A stretch of DNA of 64,000 bases from Dama dama. Taxonomy: Eukaryota; Chordata; Mammalia; Artiodactyla; Cervidae. Both the position numbers and the translations under genes were made by a program. The notes below the pieces were generated by a model. The model did not search any database, was not told the DNA's origin, and saw only the letters and a program-made list of their open reading frames with translations. Shown here piece after piece: positions 1 through 11,649 of this stretch (position 1 is the first letter of the stretch; each line of letters starts with the position of its first letter). The stretch covers positions 55,049,981-55,113,980 of the forward strand of contig NC_083693.1 of the NCBI RefSeq assembly GCF_033118175.1, read 5' to 3'.

Positions 1-386
1 AACATCTTCACATGAGATAATCTGTTTGTCAAATAACATTTCAACTTCATTCAGCATCCACATTTTGTTAGAAATTGGGGATCCAAAGATATATATATAT
101 ATATTATGATTCTGTAGATCCAGATTATCATACTGGTGTCCAGAAATGAACTTGGCATTTTACCCCTTCTAAACCTGCCCCCATTTTTTACTGACTTTCC
201 TAGTCCTTAACTGAAATCTGAAAGTTGATCTTGATGCATCAGTCCCCTAAACATGTCTCTGACCCTCTGATGTGACCTCTGCCTCATATTTCCACTCCAC
301 TGCCCCCCTCTTTCTCTCCATGTTCTTTCACACGAATTCTTTCCCACTCATCAAACTAGCCTCCTCACCTTTGTTCTCTTTATCCT
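1..386. other. No recognisable gene or repeat family
   Basis: Apart from a short AT dinucleotide run near 91-105 I see nothing identifiable in this stretch. Confidence 0.5.
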
Positions 387-400
387 CCACCCCATTCTGG

Positions 401-606
401 AGGCTCAGCAATAAAGAATCTGCCTGCCAATGTAGGAGATGCAGGAGACGCAGGTTTGATCCCTGGGTCAGGAAGATCCTCTGGGGAAAGAAATGGCAAC
501 CCAATCCAGTATTTTTGCCTGGGAAATCCCATGGACAAAGGAGCCTGGTGGGCTACAGTCCATGGGGTTGCAAAGAGTAGGTCAAGACTTAGTGACTAAA
601 AAATAG
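401..606 (+). mobile_element. Bov-tA SINE, slightly 5'-truncated
   Basis: Sequence follows the ruminant Bov-tA consensus: a tRNA-Glu-like head (GGCTCAG...AAAGAATCTGCCTGCC), the B-box-like GGTTTGATCCCTGGGTC, then the BovB-derived 3' part (CCATGGGGTTGC, then GTGACTAA). The first bases of the head are missing. Flanking imperfect direct repeats at 387-400 and 607-621 look like a degraded target-site duplication. Known biology: such SINEs are transcribed by Pol III and are thought to be moved by BovB. No protein is encoded. Confidence 0.9.
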
Positions 607-639
607 CCACCACTTTTCTGGAGAGTGCTTTTCTAAGTA

Positions 640-1165
640 CAGTGCTAATCAAGTCTGTTCCTGCTAAAGACTTTGAATTCCTCCCCACTGACTAAGGAAG
701 AAGGCCTGAAATCTTTAGTTGGCCTCTCAAGGTCCTTGGTGATCTGGTCCCATCTTCTGTTTCCATCATTCTTTGGTTTCTTCACTTCTCCCTCCCTTCC
801 TTTCCTCTGTACCTTTCTTCATTTTCCTTGTGCCTGTTGTGGCTTTCCTGTTCTCTGGAGGGGCAAATTCTAGGCAACCTTTAAAACCCAACTCAAATAC
901 TGCCATTTCTAGGAAGTTTTTTCAGAGCCCTCCAGAAAGAAATAATGGTCATTCCTGCATCTTCACCTCCCAGTGCTATCAGCAACAATCTAAGGATGTG
1001 TATCACATTCTACCTTATATGTGGAGCATTTTCACACCTGTTTTATTTACTCGACTGCTTTTTAAACCACTGGAAGTTCCTTATCTGATGCATTTTTGCC
1101 TCCTCCTAAAAACCTGGCACAGGAAAGGCTTCAGAAATATTTACTGAATAAAGTGAATAAATGAA
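640..1165 (+). repeat. Ancient LINE-2 (L2) 3' end
   Basis: Diverged but collinear with the L2 3' region: a CTGGTCCCATCTTCTG-type block, a pyrimidine-rich middle, a segment reading 'AAACCCAACTCAAATAC', and a terminal CTGGCACAGGAAAGG...ATTTACTGAATAAAGTGAATAAATGAA tail typical of L2. Old mammal-wide element with no coding capacity left. Boundaries are approximate. Confidence 0.65.
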
Positions 1166-3270
1166 AGAACGAACAAATGAGCAAACAAACTAAAAGTGAC
1201 TAAAGATGGTCATGGTAAAATTAACTTGAAAGGTGCAACCATCAGGAAAAAAGAATGTACAGCATTGCTCAAGAGGTTATAATAACTAGTATAATGGCTG
1301 ACATCATGAAAGGAATAATTTATGCTAAGTACTTGGAAAATTTTCCCAAAGGGATTACTTTTGTATAGTGATAATTTCCTACTTAGTGGTGAAAGGAAAT
1401 TATCACTTGGATTGATACTAAAAGTTTTTCCTATTTTTTATTTTAATTCTGTTTCCATCCATATGGGAAAGGGCACCATGGGGACAAGTCTATGCTGTCA
1501 CTCAAATGGCCTGGTTGACTTGTGGGTCTCGTGATTTTATCTACAGGCACTCTCGGTAGCAACTCACTATTAATCATGGGAATTTTAACTGTGGACACAT
1601 TAGAGATGACAAACAGATTAAAGATATATGATAAATGTGTTAAAAATCTTCTCTGCCTAATTTTTCATATTTACTCATCAAAAATTTCACCTTTGTTAAT
1701 GAATACTTAGGCTTAAGATATTTTTTAAAAGAGAGTAATCCATCTTGTGGAATAGTATCTGTGAAACAACTTAAGAACTATTGCCTGTGAGGGGGTGGGA
1801 CATAGAAAACAGTTTTCACCAAAAAAAAGGTGGGGGGGACTGTTCAAATCCCAGCCTGGTCCTACCCTTTGGTGCTGGTCAATAAACTTGGTACCAGATA
1901 TAAACAAAACATTCCATTCAACACTATGTCAACCTTCAGCAAAAAGATCATCCATCACTGTACATTAATGTTCTGAGCACCTGTAAAATCCAATGTGCAT
2001 TCTTTCAGGCCATTTTTTTTTCAACTGTGTGTCTGTCAGAGATACCCCCCACCATATACATATTATTTATGTTGGGAGTAGCTTTCTAAATGTCACCCAA
2101 ATGAATTAGTATCACGCTGAGCCTCGGAGTTAAGAGAGTCGCCATGTGCATTTATGTGTTTTCTCTCCCCGAATACTGACACATTTATATCCCTGCCCCG
2201 TCTGCTCTGGCTTTGGCAGGGATGCATAGTACAAGTAGTTTATTTTACTATGACATGGTGACAAAATAGAACTTTATTTATGTGAAGCTGGTTAAAAATG
2301 CCCTGGCCAAAAAAATATGACACCAGTTAAGGAAATCTAATAAAACCTCTTGTAGAAATGGTGTAAAGGATAGAGTTTTATTTGGAACTTAATGAGGTTA
2401 GCAATGCATACTGTACCTTACTGTGTCTACCAAATAACATTAGGCTAATGTTGCCAATTTTTTTTAAGCAGTCCAATCTCTGTTAATTTTGTCGGCCACT
2501 TTTAGTTCCCTAGCAGCCCTCATTCATTCATTCTTTCAACAAAGAAAATATTTATCACATATTTATTTTATGTAGCTGGAGAGGAATTATGTTAGTTTTT
2601 AAATATATGGAAACTCAAACCATTTTTATCAATATTTACATGTTCTCTAAGGGTCTCAGCTGAAGTAAGTCACTAATCACAGGGATATCCACTGAAGCTG
2701 AAAGCAAAAAGCCCTGAAATTCATAAAATTTTGTGCTAAATGCCCATCATCTAAAAATTATTTTTCCATTGGCCAAAAATAGACACTTCACTTATAGATC
2801 ATGTCACATGGTTTGGTCATGGACATAAGCAACACGTACAAATAACACAAAAAAATTATTAGGTACCCCTAAGTTCATGACTCTGTCTGCACACAAATAG
2901 AAATGAAATAAAAGTTTTTCATCCAAATTTCTGTTGTTTTTGAAAGGCACTACACTGAAAGGCTGGAAACACTGTCAAATGATGCTATCAACTGCTTAAA
3001 GCATTTCTGGCTTTTGTCTTGGATTTGGCCATCAGACACCCTTTTCAGTCACTAGAGAAAGTCCATCTTATTATTTTACAAACAGGGCCACTCTTCTATG
3101 GTCACCTTCCCCCTCCCTCTTTTCTCCTCTTATTTCTTGCTTCCTCCTCATTCCCAGGCCTGCTGCTGATGCTGGCAGAGATCCAGAAAGTCAAAGAAGG
3201 GCAGCAACCTGCAGAGGCCCTTGGGAATAAGAGGGGCCTTCTTCAGTGTTCACTGGGAAGCCTACGGGAA
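1166..3270. other. Unique sequence, no feature recognised
   Basis: No repeat consensus, tail or long reading frame stands out. A CATTCATTCATTC stretch near 2519-2532 followed by AAAATATTTAT may be an L2 or MIR relic, but it is too short to assign. The block at about 2090-2235 keeps several CpGs and looks less decayed than its surroundings. Confidence 0.4.
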
Positions 3271-3279
3271 GTGTTCGAA

Positions 3280-3430
3280 ACTGATGCAGGGGTGAATCAG
3301 GCTGACTGTGGCTGGATCCTGAGTTCCCATCCTAGTTCAGTCACTGATATGCTACTTTAATAAGGGAACACCTCAATGGGTTTTAATTTCCCCATAAGAT
3401 AAGGTGGTTGGGTATGGCAATGGGGGTACC
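3280..3430 (+). repeat. MIR SINE remnant
   Basis: Matches the MIR core in order: CTGGATCCTGAGTTCCCATCC, TCAGTCACTGATATGC, then the TTTCCCCATAAGATAAGGTGG block that corresponds to the 'cctcatctgtaaaatgggg' part of MIR. Heavily diverged, as expected for a mammal-wide tRNA-derived SINE. Confidence 0.6.
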
Positions 3431-3558
3431 ACAGGTAATCTTTACAGATCCTTCCTGCTCCACAATTCTGTGCCCCACTCCCAGACAACCACCAACAGTC
3501 AGAAAGCATCCTGCATCAGCCCCAACTAAAATGACATAAAACTTCCAAATCTCAGAAA

Positions 3559-3650
3559 CCAATCACATTGCCTGGACAAAATTTAACTTTGATTGGGATT
3601 TCAAGCGCGGCTGCCAGTATAAATACCCACTGAAACAGCATATTTCTGTT
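3559..3650 (+). promoter_or_regulatory. Possible core promoter (CCAAT, inverted CCAAT, TATA)
   Basis: Direct observation: AACCAATCA with CCAAT at 3559-3563, an inverted copy (GATTGGG) with ATTGG at 3592-3596, and TATAAATA at 3618-3625. If transcription starts about 30 bases after the TATA box (near 3650), the CCAAT boxes lie near -90 and -56, which is the usual geometry of a Pol II promoter. No transcript or coding frame is recognised downstream, so this is an inference from motif spacing alone and could be chance in AT-rich DNA. Confidence 0.3.
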
Positions 3651-3820
3651 GAGAAACATGTGCCTGCTCATCGGTTTCTCTTTCAACATTAATGCATTAA
3701 GTTCACTCTAACACTTAGCATTAGAGACTTCTGACCAGGTCAGGAAAAATGGATTTAACATACAGAACTTGTTCTTTAAGGATATTCATTTCTATTCAAT
3801 TTTGTTTATGTCTCATTGCT

Positions 3821-3856
<36 letters not shown>

Positions 3857-3862
3857 CATATA

Positions 3863-3898
<36 letters not shown>
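3821..3898. repeat. Compound (TG)n(TA)n microsatellite
   Basis: A pure TG run passes into a TA run broken only by three C/G interruptions. It is alternating purine-pyrimidine throughout and likely polymorphic in length. Small frames read through it encode only Tyr-Ile repeats. Confidence 0.97.
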
Positions 3899-3901
<3 letters not shown>

Positions 3902-5795
3902 TTCCCCCCCACCTGGGTAACTCTAGGTAAGAGTCTACTCTTTCCATTGGAAGTGATAAAATACAGTATTGACTAACCTGAACATACATAATAGCATAGG
4001 TCATGACTGGGTTACATGCTATCAGAGAATAAATGAAGAAGGTCTTCAGAAATTATTCTTTAAGGCTCATTTCAGCCAGCCATTAGGCTACTGTCATACA
4101 TATATATAACTCCTGAGAATAATGCAACTAGGCCATTTCCAGGTGCATGTGCTCAGAACAGTCAAACTGCCAAAACTCCTCCACTATCCCACTCTGCCTA
4201 ACTGCCTGTGTGCCACAGGCACAAGTGAGTAACCATGCCCACCTTCCTCAGCTCTCCTGCCTAAGACAGAAAACATTCAGAAGCACAGACAACTACAGCT
4301 CCGGCAACATTCAGTTTTACATTCTGTCTTATGTAATCAGCACACACATTTATTTCACATAATGAAATTTAAAGTAAGTCTGAACAAAGTTTCATAATTA
4401 GGAAACCATTCAAGAAATTTTCCTCTTAGGAATCTCCAAGATTAAACTCCTTTGAAGTCTTCCTGCATGTATGTTTCATTATGATCCTTTATGCAATGAA
4501 CACCTAGCACTAGTTCAGAGACAATCTTCCTGACATTGGAGATATTAAGAGTCATTAAGTGTGCCCTGTGGAAACTAGCCTTGTTACTAGGTGTTGAGGC
4601 CTTACCCAGATATGGGAGACTGACAATCTCCGCCCACATAACACTGTCAGACTCACACACGCATGTGCATAGGCACGTACGCACGCATGCGTGTACAAAG
4701 GAGCCAGAGGGAGGACACAGAGAGAAGCCACTTGGTTTTCAAGAGTTTACACAGGGCTGCCACACAAACGAATCAGAATGGAGTGGAAAGAGCCAAACCC
4801 ACCTGAAGGATGCCACCAAAGACAAGACCACACTCCAAAACTGTCTTCTGCAACCAGCTTCTTGGTAGATTTGACAACACACTGCTTCAGGCTTCTTTGT
4901 TTAACCTTTCTTGCTAGACAGTGCATATTGACCCCACAAATTCTTAGGCTACCAATAAATAAATGAATCTGCCATATACAAATATGGAGTGGGGTAAACA
5001 CTGTCATGTACTTCTTGTGGTTGCTTTGCCTGTAAGTTGAAAATGTCTTATGAGGGTGTTCAGAGTGTGTGGCATGAGTTTAAGGCTTAGTTTTGCTATT
5101 AGTCAGTATTGCTGCTGCAACAGATGTGCGCCACTCTTCCGGGGCACTCATCGTGAGGGCAGCGGGCTTGTAGGAGCAAGCAATGTAGGAGCTGGCACTC
5201 CTCCCTTCCTCTCCTCCATCAAGAATCCTATGATGAAGTGAGGGCAAGTGGAGTCGGCTGATTTAATTGCTAGATCCCAAGCCCTTTGTATCTGATCCTA
5301 CTCACTGAAACCAGGACATTCTTCTCTTTACTGTCTCTAAAAACAAACCCCAAGAAATGTCTTTAAGTGTTCTAATTCCCTGTAATTCCCCACTGACCGC
5401 AAGTGGAGGAGGTGATGTTTCACCTGCTTTTACAACCTGAGAAAAAGGTATCTGAACACGAGCACGGCCAGTTTTGCCTGTGTTTCTAGAGGCCTTTAGA
5501 AAGGAAAGCTCTCCACAAAGCCAAAGAGATGGGGAAGAAAGGGCACAGGCCACCAGCTGACCTGAAACACATATAGAAAACAATGAAAGGAAAGAAGGGC
5601 AACCCAATTTTTGGCTCATTTCCACCTTCACCTCTTTGTTTCAATTTCCTAAATCTGGATTGCACAATTTAGATCCCAATTCCTCAGTCTGATCCTAATA
5701 AACAGATCAACTCATGATGGATGTTCCAGTACCTATTTAGTAATAATTTAATCAGTGACCAAGAAGCAGTCTTAACATCTATCTTTTCTTAGAAT
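3899..5795. other. Unique sequence with a Z-DNA-prone patch
   Basis: No repeat family recognised. Within it, 4653-4696 is nearly perfect alternating purine-pyrimidine (CA, CG, TG steps) and contains a 12-base palindrome, CACGCATGCGTG, at 4682-4693. Nothing else is assignable. Confidence 0.5.
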
Positions 5796-5799
5796 ATTA

Positions 5800-6030
5800 A
5801 AAGAAAAGGCAGCACATTGGTAAGATCACTGAACTCAAGAGTCAGAAGAAATGGATTTGAGTCCTCCTTGGCCACGCACTGATCATAAAATGTCCAGCAG
5901 GTCACGTAAGCTCTTTAGCTGTTAGGTTCTCCATCTCTCCAGTTTGGGCGAGAATTCGCTTCCTGCTTCTCTGCAGACTGTTCAGAGCATTAATGAGATG
6001 AGATGGGTATGAAACCCGCAAAAGCCCAAT
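5800..6030 (+). repeat. MIR SINE remnant
   Basis: Reads in MIR order: GCAGCACATTGGTAAGA, ACTCAAGAGTCAGAAG, GGATTTGAGTCC, then GTCACGTAAGCTCTTTAGC (the 'aagttacttaacctct' counterpart) and CATTAATGAGATGAGA. Diverged and non-coding. Confidence 0.7.
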
Positions 6031-6270
6031 GTGGAGAGATTCGTGGGTGTCTTTTTTTTTTTTTTAATTTAAATGAGAAAATGGGAATCTAATTATTTAA
6101 TCTAAAATACACAAAGCTGTTTACACAACCAAGATCTATTTTCACTGGTCAATTAATGTCATCCCTATTTCTAGTCTTGTGAATCTTATTCTTATCTAAT
6201 TCCACCTTTTTCGTTTCAGTAGTTTGACCACTTATTCACACACACACATGTGACTGAGAAAGACATATGG
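6031..6270. other. Short T-run and unique sequence
   Basis: A poly(T) run at about 6053-6065 and otherwise anonymous AT-rich sequence. Confidence 0.5.
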
Positions 6271-6479
6271 AGGACTTCCCTGGTGGTCCAATGGCAAAGA
6301 CTGAGCTCCCGATGCAGGGGGCCAGGATTCAATCCTGGTTGGGGAACTAGATCCCATATACGGCAACTAAAAAAGATCCTGCATGCCTCAACAAAGATCA
6401 AAGATCCCATTTGCAGCAACTAAGACCCAGCACAGCTAAATAGATATTTTTTTTAAAAAAGGCAAAGGAAAAATAAAAT
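6271..6479 (+). mobile_element. CHR-type tRNA-Glu-derived SINE
   Basis: Opens with the cetartiodactyl SINE signature GGACTTCCCTGGTGGTCCAA, followed by GATTCAATCCTGGTTGGGGA and a repetitive GCAACTAAAA / GATCCCAT body, ending in an A-rich tail after CCCAGCACAGCTAAATA. Imperfect direct repeats (6259-6270 and 6480-6491, 9 of 12 identical) fit a target-site duplication. Confidence 0.85.
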
Positions 6480-6691
6480 AAAGTTATGTGGAATTTCTAG
6501 GATAACAATGGTGAATAAACCAGGATTGAGAAAATCTGTTTTCATAAAACAGAACTAGATTTTCATGTTCCAGGGCTTCATGTGATAAAGAGTTGAGAGA
6601 GAAGAGGATAGATAGAGATAATATTAGATAAACTACTATGTTTTTTAAAGCATAAAATATCAATATTTCTTTTATTGAGAATGAAAAAAAA

Positions 6692-6778
6692 AAGTGAAAG
6701 TTAGTTGCACAGCCATGTCTGACTCTGCAATCCCATGGACTGTAGCCTGCCCGGCTCTATGGAATTCTCCAGGCAAGA
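6692..6778 (-). mobile_element. Bov-tA/Bov-A fragment, reverse orientation
   Basis: GTGAAAGTTAGTTGC, CATGTCTGACTCTGC, CCATGGACTGTAGCC and ATTCTCCAGGCAAGAG are the reverse-strand landmarks of the BovB-derived 3' half of Bov-tA. The tRNA-like head is absent. An A-run precedes it on the plus strand. Confidence 0.8.
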
Positions 6779-7316
6779 GTGAGAATGCCTTTCTCATATA
6801 ATTTCCTGTCTTACAATGCAGATTCTGTGATGTCATGCTCTCGCTGTCTCTTTCCTTTTGTCCTTTTCCCTCCTTGCCCCAACCTGCCACCTCAGTCCTT
6901 TCCTTCCCTCGCTGTCTGACCCACTCTCCCTGAATATGGCCTCACCATTATTTGGTTTCTTTGCTGGCCTGTACCTTTCCAACAAATCTCTCTTGAGTGA
7001 GAAATGTAGAGCGATGGGCTGCAGTTCCGTGCACAGCCCTGCTCAGCAGCACCAAACACAGTTACAGCCAAAACAAGCAAGAAAGTCCGTGGGAACACCT
7101 ATCTAAACAGCAGCAGTGATTCCACTCTCCAAGCCACCCCAAGCATGGAGCCATTCTCATTATGTGTAACTCTTGCTTTTTGCCAATAATCAGAAAAAGG
7201 AAGGTTCGCACAATATAGAACACAATGGCCTAATTGCTCAAATGGAATTCTGACAGCAACAGTGCTGCTGTCCTCACTGTACTAATCACAATCTGTTAAG
7301 GTGAGGAAATTTTAGA
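6779..7316. other. Unique sequence, no feature recognised
   Basis: Pyrimidine-rich start, then mixed sequence. No repeat, RNA gene or plausible exon is identified. Confidence 0.4.
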
Positions 7317-7490
7317 CAATGGTTCTCAAACTTTCAGGTGCAGGACTATCTGAGTGAGCTTGAAAAAAATCCACCCCCAGAAAGTCTGATGCTGAAGGTC
7401 TGGGATAAGACCTGGAAATTACAGCTTTAGCATGCCTTTCCTAGTTGTTCTGATAAAGAACATCCAATGGCCACACTTTGAAAAACATTG
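7317..7490 (+). mobile_element. MER5A-like hAT-Charlie MITE
   Basis: The left end CAATGGTTCTCAAACTTT and the right end, whose reverse complement reads CAATGTTTTTCAAAG, match the terminal inverted repeats of MER5A. The interior has the usual CAGAAAGTCTGATGCTGAAGG and TCTGGGATAAGACCTGG blocks. At about 174 bp it is close to the full family length. The 8-bp target duplications are no longer recognisable. Non-autonomous, with no coding capacity. Confidence 0.8.
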
Positions 7491-8233
7491 CTCTAAGGCT
7501 TTGCTGAGAAAGTGGCCACTCTTATAAGAGGCCTGGAAATTTTCTAAGAGGGTCGCTTTGGCTCCAGGCCTGGTGCTGATCCCTTACTGTCCTTAGCCTC
7601 AGTCTTGACCCACAAGCCCGGGGCCATTCCTCTTCCTGCCATCCCCGCCCCAGTGCTGATGAGGAACAGAGAGGCAGGGGGCGTCCCCAGTGGACTCCCA
7701 AGCTACGGCTGTGCGGGGAAAGAGCAAAGGAAACACAGGCCCTTCCAAGGGATGGAAAAGTGTTCTACAAACGCCTTAGCACAGAGATGCTGCGTAAGAA
7801 GTGGAGAGGTGCATCCTCTCCCTGGAGCTGGGCAGGTAAGAGGTATTCTCTGAATCCCTACTCTAAATGCTGACACAACTGTGAGAGCTCCCTCCAGGAC
7901 AGACACGTTCCCTCCTTGCTGTATGTCTTAAAACATAATTTCCCATACAAACAATGAAAGAAGGAGAATTAGAGCCCCGGCCAGCCTATGAATGATGCCA
8001 CATCTTGGAAGTATTTCAACTCCAGTTCCACAGTCCAGATGTGAGATCTCCTCATCTTTGTCTGGACAACTGCAGCACTTTCAAGGTGGTTCACTGCCTC
8101 CCCTGTCTCTACCACTCGCCCTTTCTCTATTTTTCTATCAAAGTTATTTGTCTCACATAAAAATTGTTACTAGTGTTAATATTTTGCTTCTGGCTATTAG
8201 GCTCCATGCTATTCTTTGGTGTATATAATTTTC
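7491..8233. other. Unique, locally GC-richer sequence
   Basis: 7560-7850 is richer in G+C than its surroundings, but CpG density is too low for an island and no exon can be defended. Confidence 0.4.
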
Positions 8234-9276
8234 CAATAAACTGTGGAAAATTCTGAAAGAGATGGGAATACCAGACCACCTGACCTGCCTCTTGAGAAAC
8301 CTGTATGCAGGTCAGGAAGCAAGTCAGAACTGGGCATGGAACAACAGACTGGTTCCAAATAGGAAAAGGAGTATGTCAAGGCTGCATATTGTCACCCTGC
8401 TTATTTAACTTCTATGCAGAGTACATCATGAGAAATGCTGGGCTGGAGGAAGCACAAGCTGGAATCCAGATTGCTGGGAGAAATATCAATAACCTCAGAT
8501 ATGCAGATAACACCACCCTTATGGCAGAAAGTGAAGAAGAACTAAAGAGCCTCTTGATAAAAGTGAAAGAGGAGAGTGAAAAGGTTGACTTAAAACTCAA
8601 CATTCAGAAAACTAAGATCATGGCATCCGGTCCCATCACTTTATGGCAAATAGATGGGCAACAGTGGAAACACTGGCTGACTTTATTTTTGGGGGCTCCC
8701 AAATCACTGCAGATGGTGATTGCAGCCATGAAATTAAAAGACGCTTACTCCTTGGAAGGAAAGTTATGACCAACCTAGACAGCATATTAAAAAGCAGAGA
8801 CATTACTTTGTCAACAAAGGTCTGTCTAGTCAAAACTATGGTTTTTCCAGTAGTCATGTATGGATGTGAGAGTTGGACTATAAAGCTGAGCACCAAAGAA
8901 TTGATGCCTTTGAACTGTGGTATTGGAGAAGACTCTTGAGAGTCCCTTGGACTGCAAGGAGATCCAATCAGTCCATCCTAAAGGAGATCAGTCCTGGGTG
9001 TTCATTGGAAGGACTGATGCTGAAGCTGAAACTCCAATACTTTGGCCACCTAATGTGAAGAGCTGACTCATTTGAAAAGACCCTGATATTGGGAATGATT
9101 GAAGGCAGGAGAAGAAGGGGATGACAGAGGATGAGATGGTTAGATGGCATCACTGACTCAACGGACATGAGTTTGGGTAAACTCCAGGAGGTGGTGATGG
9201 ACAGGGAGGCCTGGCATGCTGTGGTTCATGGGGTCGCAGAGAGTCAGACACAACTGAGCAACTGAACTGAACTGAA
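8234..9276 (+). mobile_element. BovB (RTE) LINE, 5'-truncated
   Basis: Sequence runs from the middle of the BovB reverse transcriptase (CAATAAACTGTGGAAAATTC) through the C-terminal part of ORF2 to the family 3' end (GGTGATGGACAGGGAGGCC, GGGGTCGCAGAGAGTC, ACTGAACTGAACTGAA). The 5' half (endonuclease and N-terminal RT) is missing, as is common after incomplete reverse transcription. Target-site duplications are not clear. Confidence 0.95.
8237..9060 (+). pseudogene. BovB ORF2 reverse-transcriptase remnant
   Basis: Frames translate to RTE-type reverse transcriptase: ...TDWFQIGKGVCQGCILSPCL, then a catalytic box, then KLNIQKTKIMASGP and VMYGCESWTIK. The longest open piece is 8305-8769 (154 residues); the reading frame is then shifted near 8650-8700 and resumes at 8643-8939 and 8873-9058. 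The catalytic box reads YADN (8500-8511) instead of YADD, which removes one metal-binding aspartate. With the missing N-terminal half and frameshifts, this copy cannot make an active enzyme. It is a dead retrotransposon gene, not a host gene. Confidence 0.93.
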
Positions 9277-9345
9277 TTACTTTACAATATTGTGATGGTT
9301 TTGCCATGCACCAACATGAATTGACCATAGGTACACATGTGCCTC
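9277..9345 (-). mobile_element. Ruminant L1 3'-end fragment
   Basis: TTACTTTACAATATTGTG...GGTTTTGCCATGCACC is the reverse complement of the L1_BT-type terminal sequence (ATGGCAAAACC...AATATTGTAAAGTAATTAGCC) that also occurs at 22990-23090, 38670-38740 and 54080-54140. It directly abuts the BovB 3' end, so one element has probably inserted into or beside the other. Confidence 0.65.
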
Positions 9346-10964
9346 TAAGGATGAGTCTCATTTAGGGGTCAGACATAAACACAATGAAACTCATTTCTAA
9401 AAATTTATAATTTTACTGCTTCCCTTGATTCTAGGATTTGAGGTAGAGGTAGTAGATATGAAGTTTTGACTGAGCCAGAAATTTTCTTTCTGTAGTGGGG
9501 TACAACTATTAATATGAATAGCAGTAATTTTAGTTTTTGGCAGAAAACTTATTGTGAGACCTGAGTTGGCAGCCTTCAAGTTTTTATTTTATTATTCCAT
9601 ATTTCTTTTGAGTCATTTAAGAGGTTGAAAGAAAGTCTAAATGTTCCAGAAATATTTTCCACTTTCTTTTGGTTAGAAAATGGGCCCCTCTCTACCAAAG
9701 GTTAGTGCATATCCCCCCATAGTATATTAAACTGGTTAAAGAAACGATAAGTGAAAAAGCCATTAAGCTTATTCTATTTTTAAAATTTCCCCCCTTTCCT
9801 GTTTTATTCCCCTAAGTCATGCAAAAATGCTGCTTAGATCATGTGAACAGAGGTTATAAAATGGCCCTCCCCAGATTATGGTGATTCTGAACAGCATGAT
9901 AGCAAAGAAGGTATTTATGGTTGACAGAGTAATGGGAAAACTTATATTTGAAAATAATAGATTATTCATGCAGGGACCATAATAACTCTGCCTTCGGCAC
10001 AAAGATACAAGACCACGTATGAATCTGTGATCAAAATAAAGAGTTGAATCAATGTGCATGACCAATCAGGCCATTCTCCCTGGTATTCTGCACCCTCTTG
10101 GTTAGAGGGCATGTTTTGACTCTTCACCAGTGGAAAATCGAGCTGCTACAAACTTTAACCCTGCCTGCAAAATGAGCTGCCAAAGGTACATGCACAGAAG
10201 TGCATCTATGCCCATTTCAAGCCAGGCCAATCTGGCTCCAACTTTGCAAGCCTGCTCTAAGAGTGCCAGGAGCACCTGATGACCTCTCATTATACGGCAC
10301 AACCCTAAAGAATCATAGATAGAACATCACCATTTTTTCGTTTGTGAAGAAAGCTCCTAGCTAAAGTGGAGGGACAAAATACTCGGTGAAAAATGGATTT
10401 TCCTGTCTATCAGGATCGCTTGCATTCACAATTCCACAATACTCTTCCACATTTTGAAACCACTTTTAGAAACTGCACCTTTGCCATATTTGTAAACATG
10501 ATTTGGTGCTTTTGTTTTCTAAGACTTCTTATGTAAACATATAATTTCCTAGTCTAAATAAATCCATTGAAAACAAAATGAATAAATATATTTTTAAATT
10601 AATATAGATTTTCCACCTTCTCATAAATACTAATTATGATAGACTCAAACAAAATACCAATAAAATGTTTCTAAGAATATGCATCTTAATTTATGAATCA
10701 ATAGCTTGTTTATAATCAGCATATTGAATATAAACCAGTGCAGATGAAGTGCTTGGCAACCTTTCGGTGCAGCAAGTTAACCATTTTTTCTCTACATTTC
10801 TATTACTTTGTTTGCTCAGCAAACCCTTTCTGTATGGACTCTACAAAGTGGATCACTTGTTCATGTTCACAAATGCTTATTAATTTAATGGAGTCCACAT
10901 GACCATTCTCTGGGTTAGAGCCATCACAGAATGCCTCCTTCAAGTGTTAATCTCGAGGGTGGAA
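9346..10964. other. Unique AT-rich sequence
   Basis: No repeat family, RNA gene or exon recognised. Confidence 0.4.
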
Positions 10965-11130
10965 CAGTCAAGCCCTGGAATCAGGAGCGGCTTTGTAGCT
11001 ACATTAGAGACTTCTTTTGCAGACTTTGAACAAGTTACTTATATCCATGGGAAGCAGTTTCCTCAGTTATAAAACAGGAAGAATAATCCTGGGAATAACA
11101 CACTAATGTGAGTAAAGCTCTTAAAGATCC
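10965..11130 (+). repeat. MIR SINE remnant
   Basis: Contains the ordered MIR blocks CCTGGAATCAGGAGC, TTTGAACAAGTTACTTA, TTTCCTCAGTTATAAAACAGG, AATAATCCTGGG and GTAAAGCTCTTA. Diverged and non-coding. Confidence 0.75.
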
Positions 11131-11648
11131 TCTCTTGAGAGGTGCAGTAAAAGGACAAAGGAACATTATTGGTACCTTGTCAACACTCAAACAATACACT
11201 CAGGTATTAGGTAAAAGTGAATATAAATATAAGTAGAATCAGCGCCTGCAGTATAATCACATAATCCCACCCAGTATACTTACCCAGAACTATAATTTAG
11301 CAGTGCATTTCAAGAAGATAAACTATTTATATGGACATATCTATTCCAATATCAGAATTACAGACTTGCTTGTGATGGGGAAAGTAACAATTTGCTTATT
11401 TCTGTCTCATCAATTTAGTTCTGATTTGTATGATTAGGTGAGTTTTTTCTATCCATGTGGATAGTTCTATAGATTGAGAAAAGGGTTTTCTAAGTTACCT
11501 AAAGGAATGGCTCTGGTTGGATCTGACTTTGTCTTCCAATTACCTACTCCATGTTCAGCCAGTTTTAAATGTTCATGGTTACTTTCAAAGGATAGGAATC
11601 AACTGGCTAGTAGATGTGCTCATTTGATTTTTTTATTTTTGCAGATAT
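11131..11648. other. Unique sequence, no feature recognised
   Basis: Nothing assignable seen. Confidence 0.4.
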
Positions 11649-11649
11649 T

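Noticed and set aside
3749..4004. Tyr-Ile repeat peptides on both strands
   Set aside because: They are translations of the TG/TA microsatellite.
7560..7860. Possible CpG island
   Set aside because: G+C is raised but CpG dinucleotides are too few.
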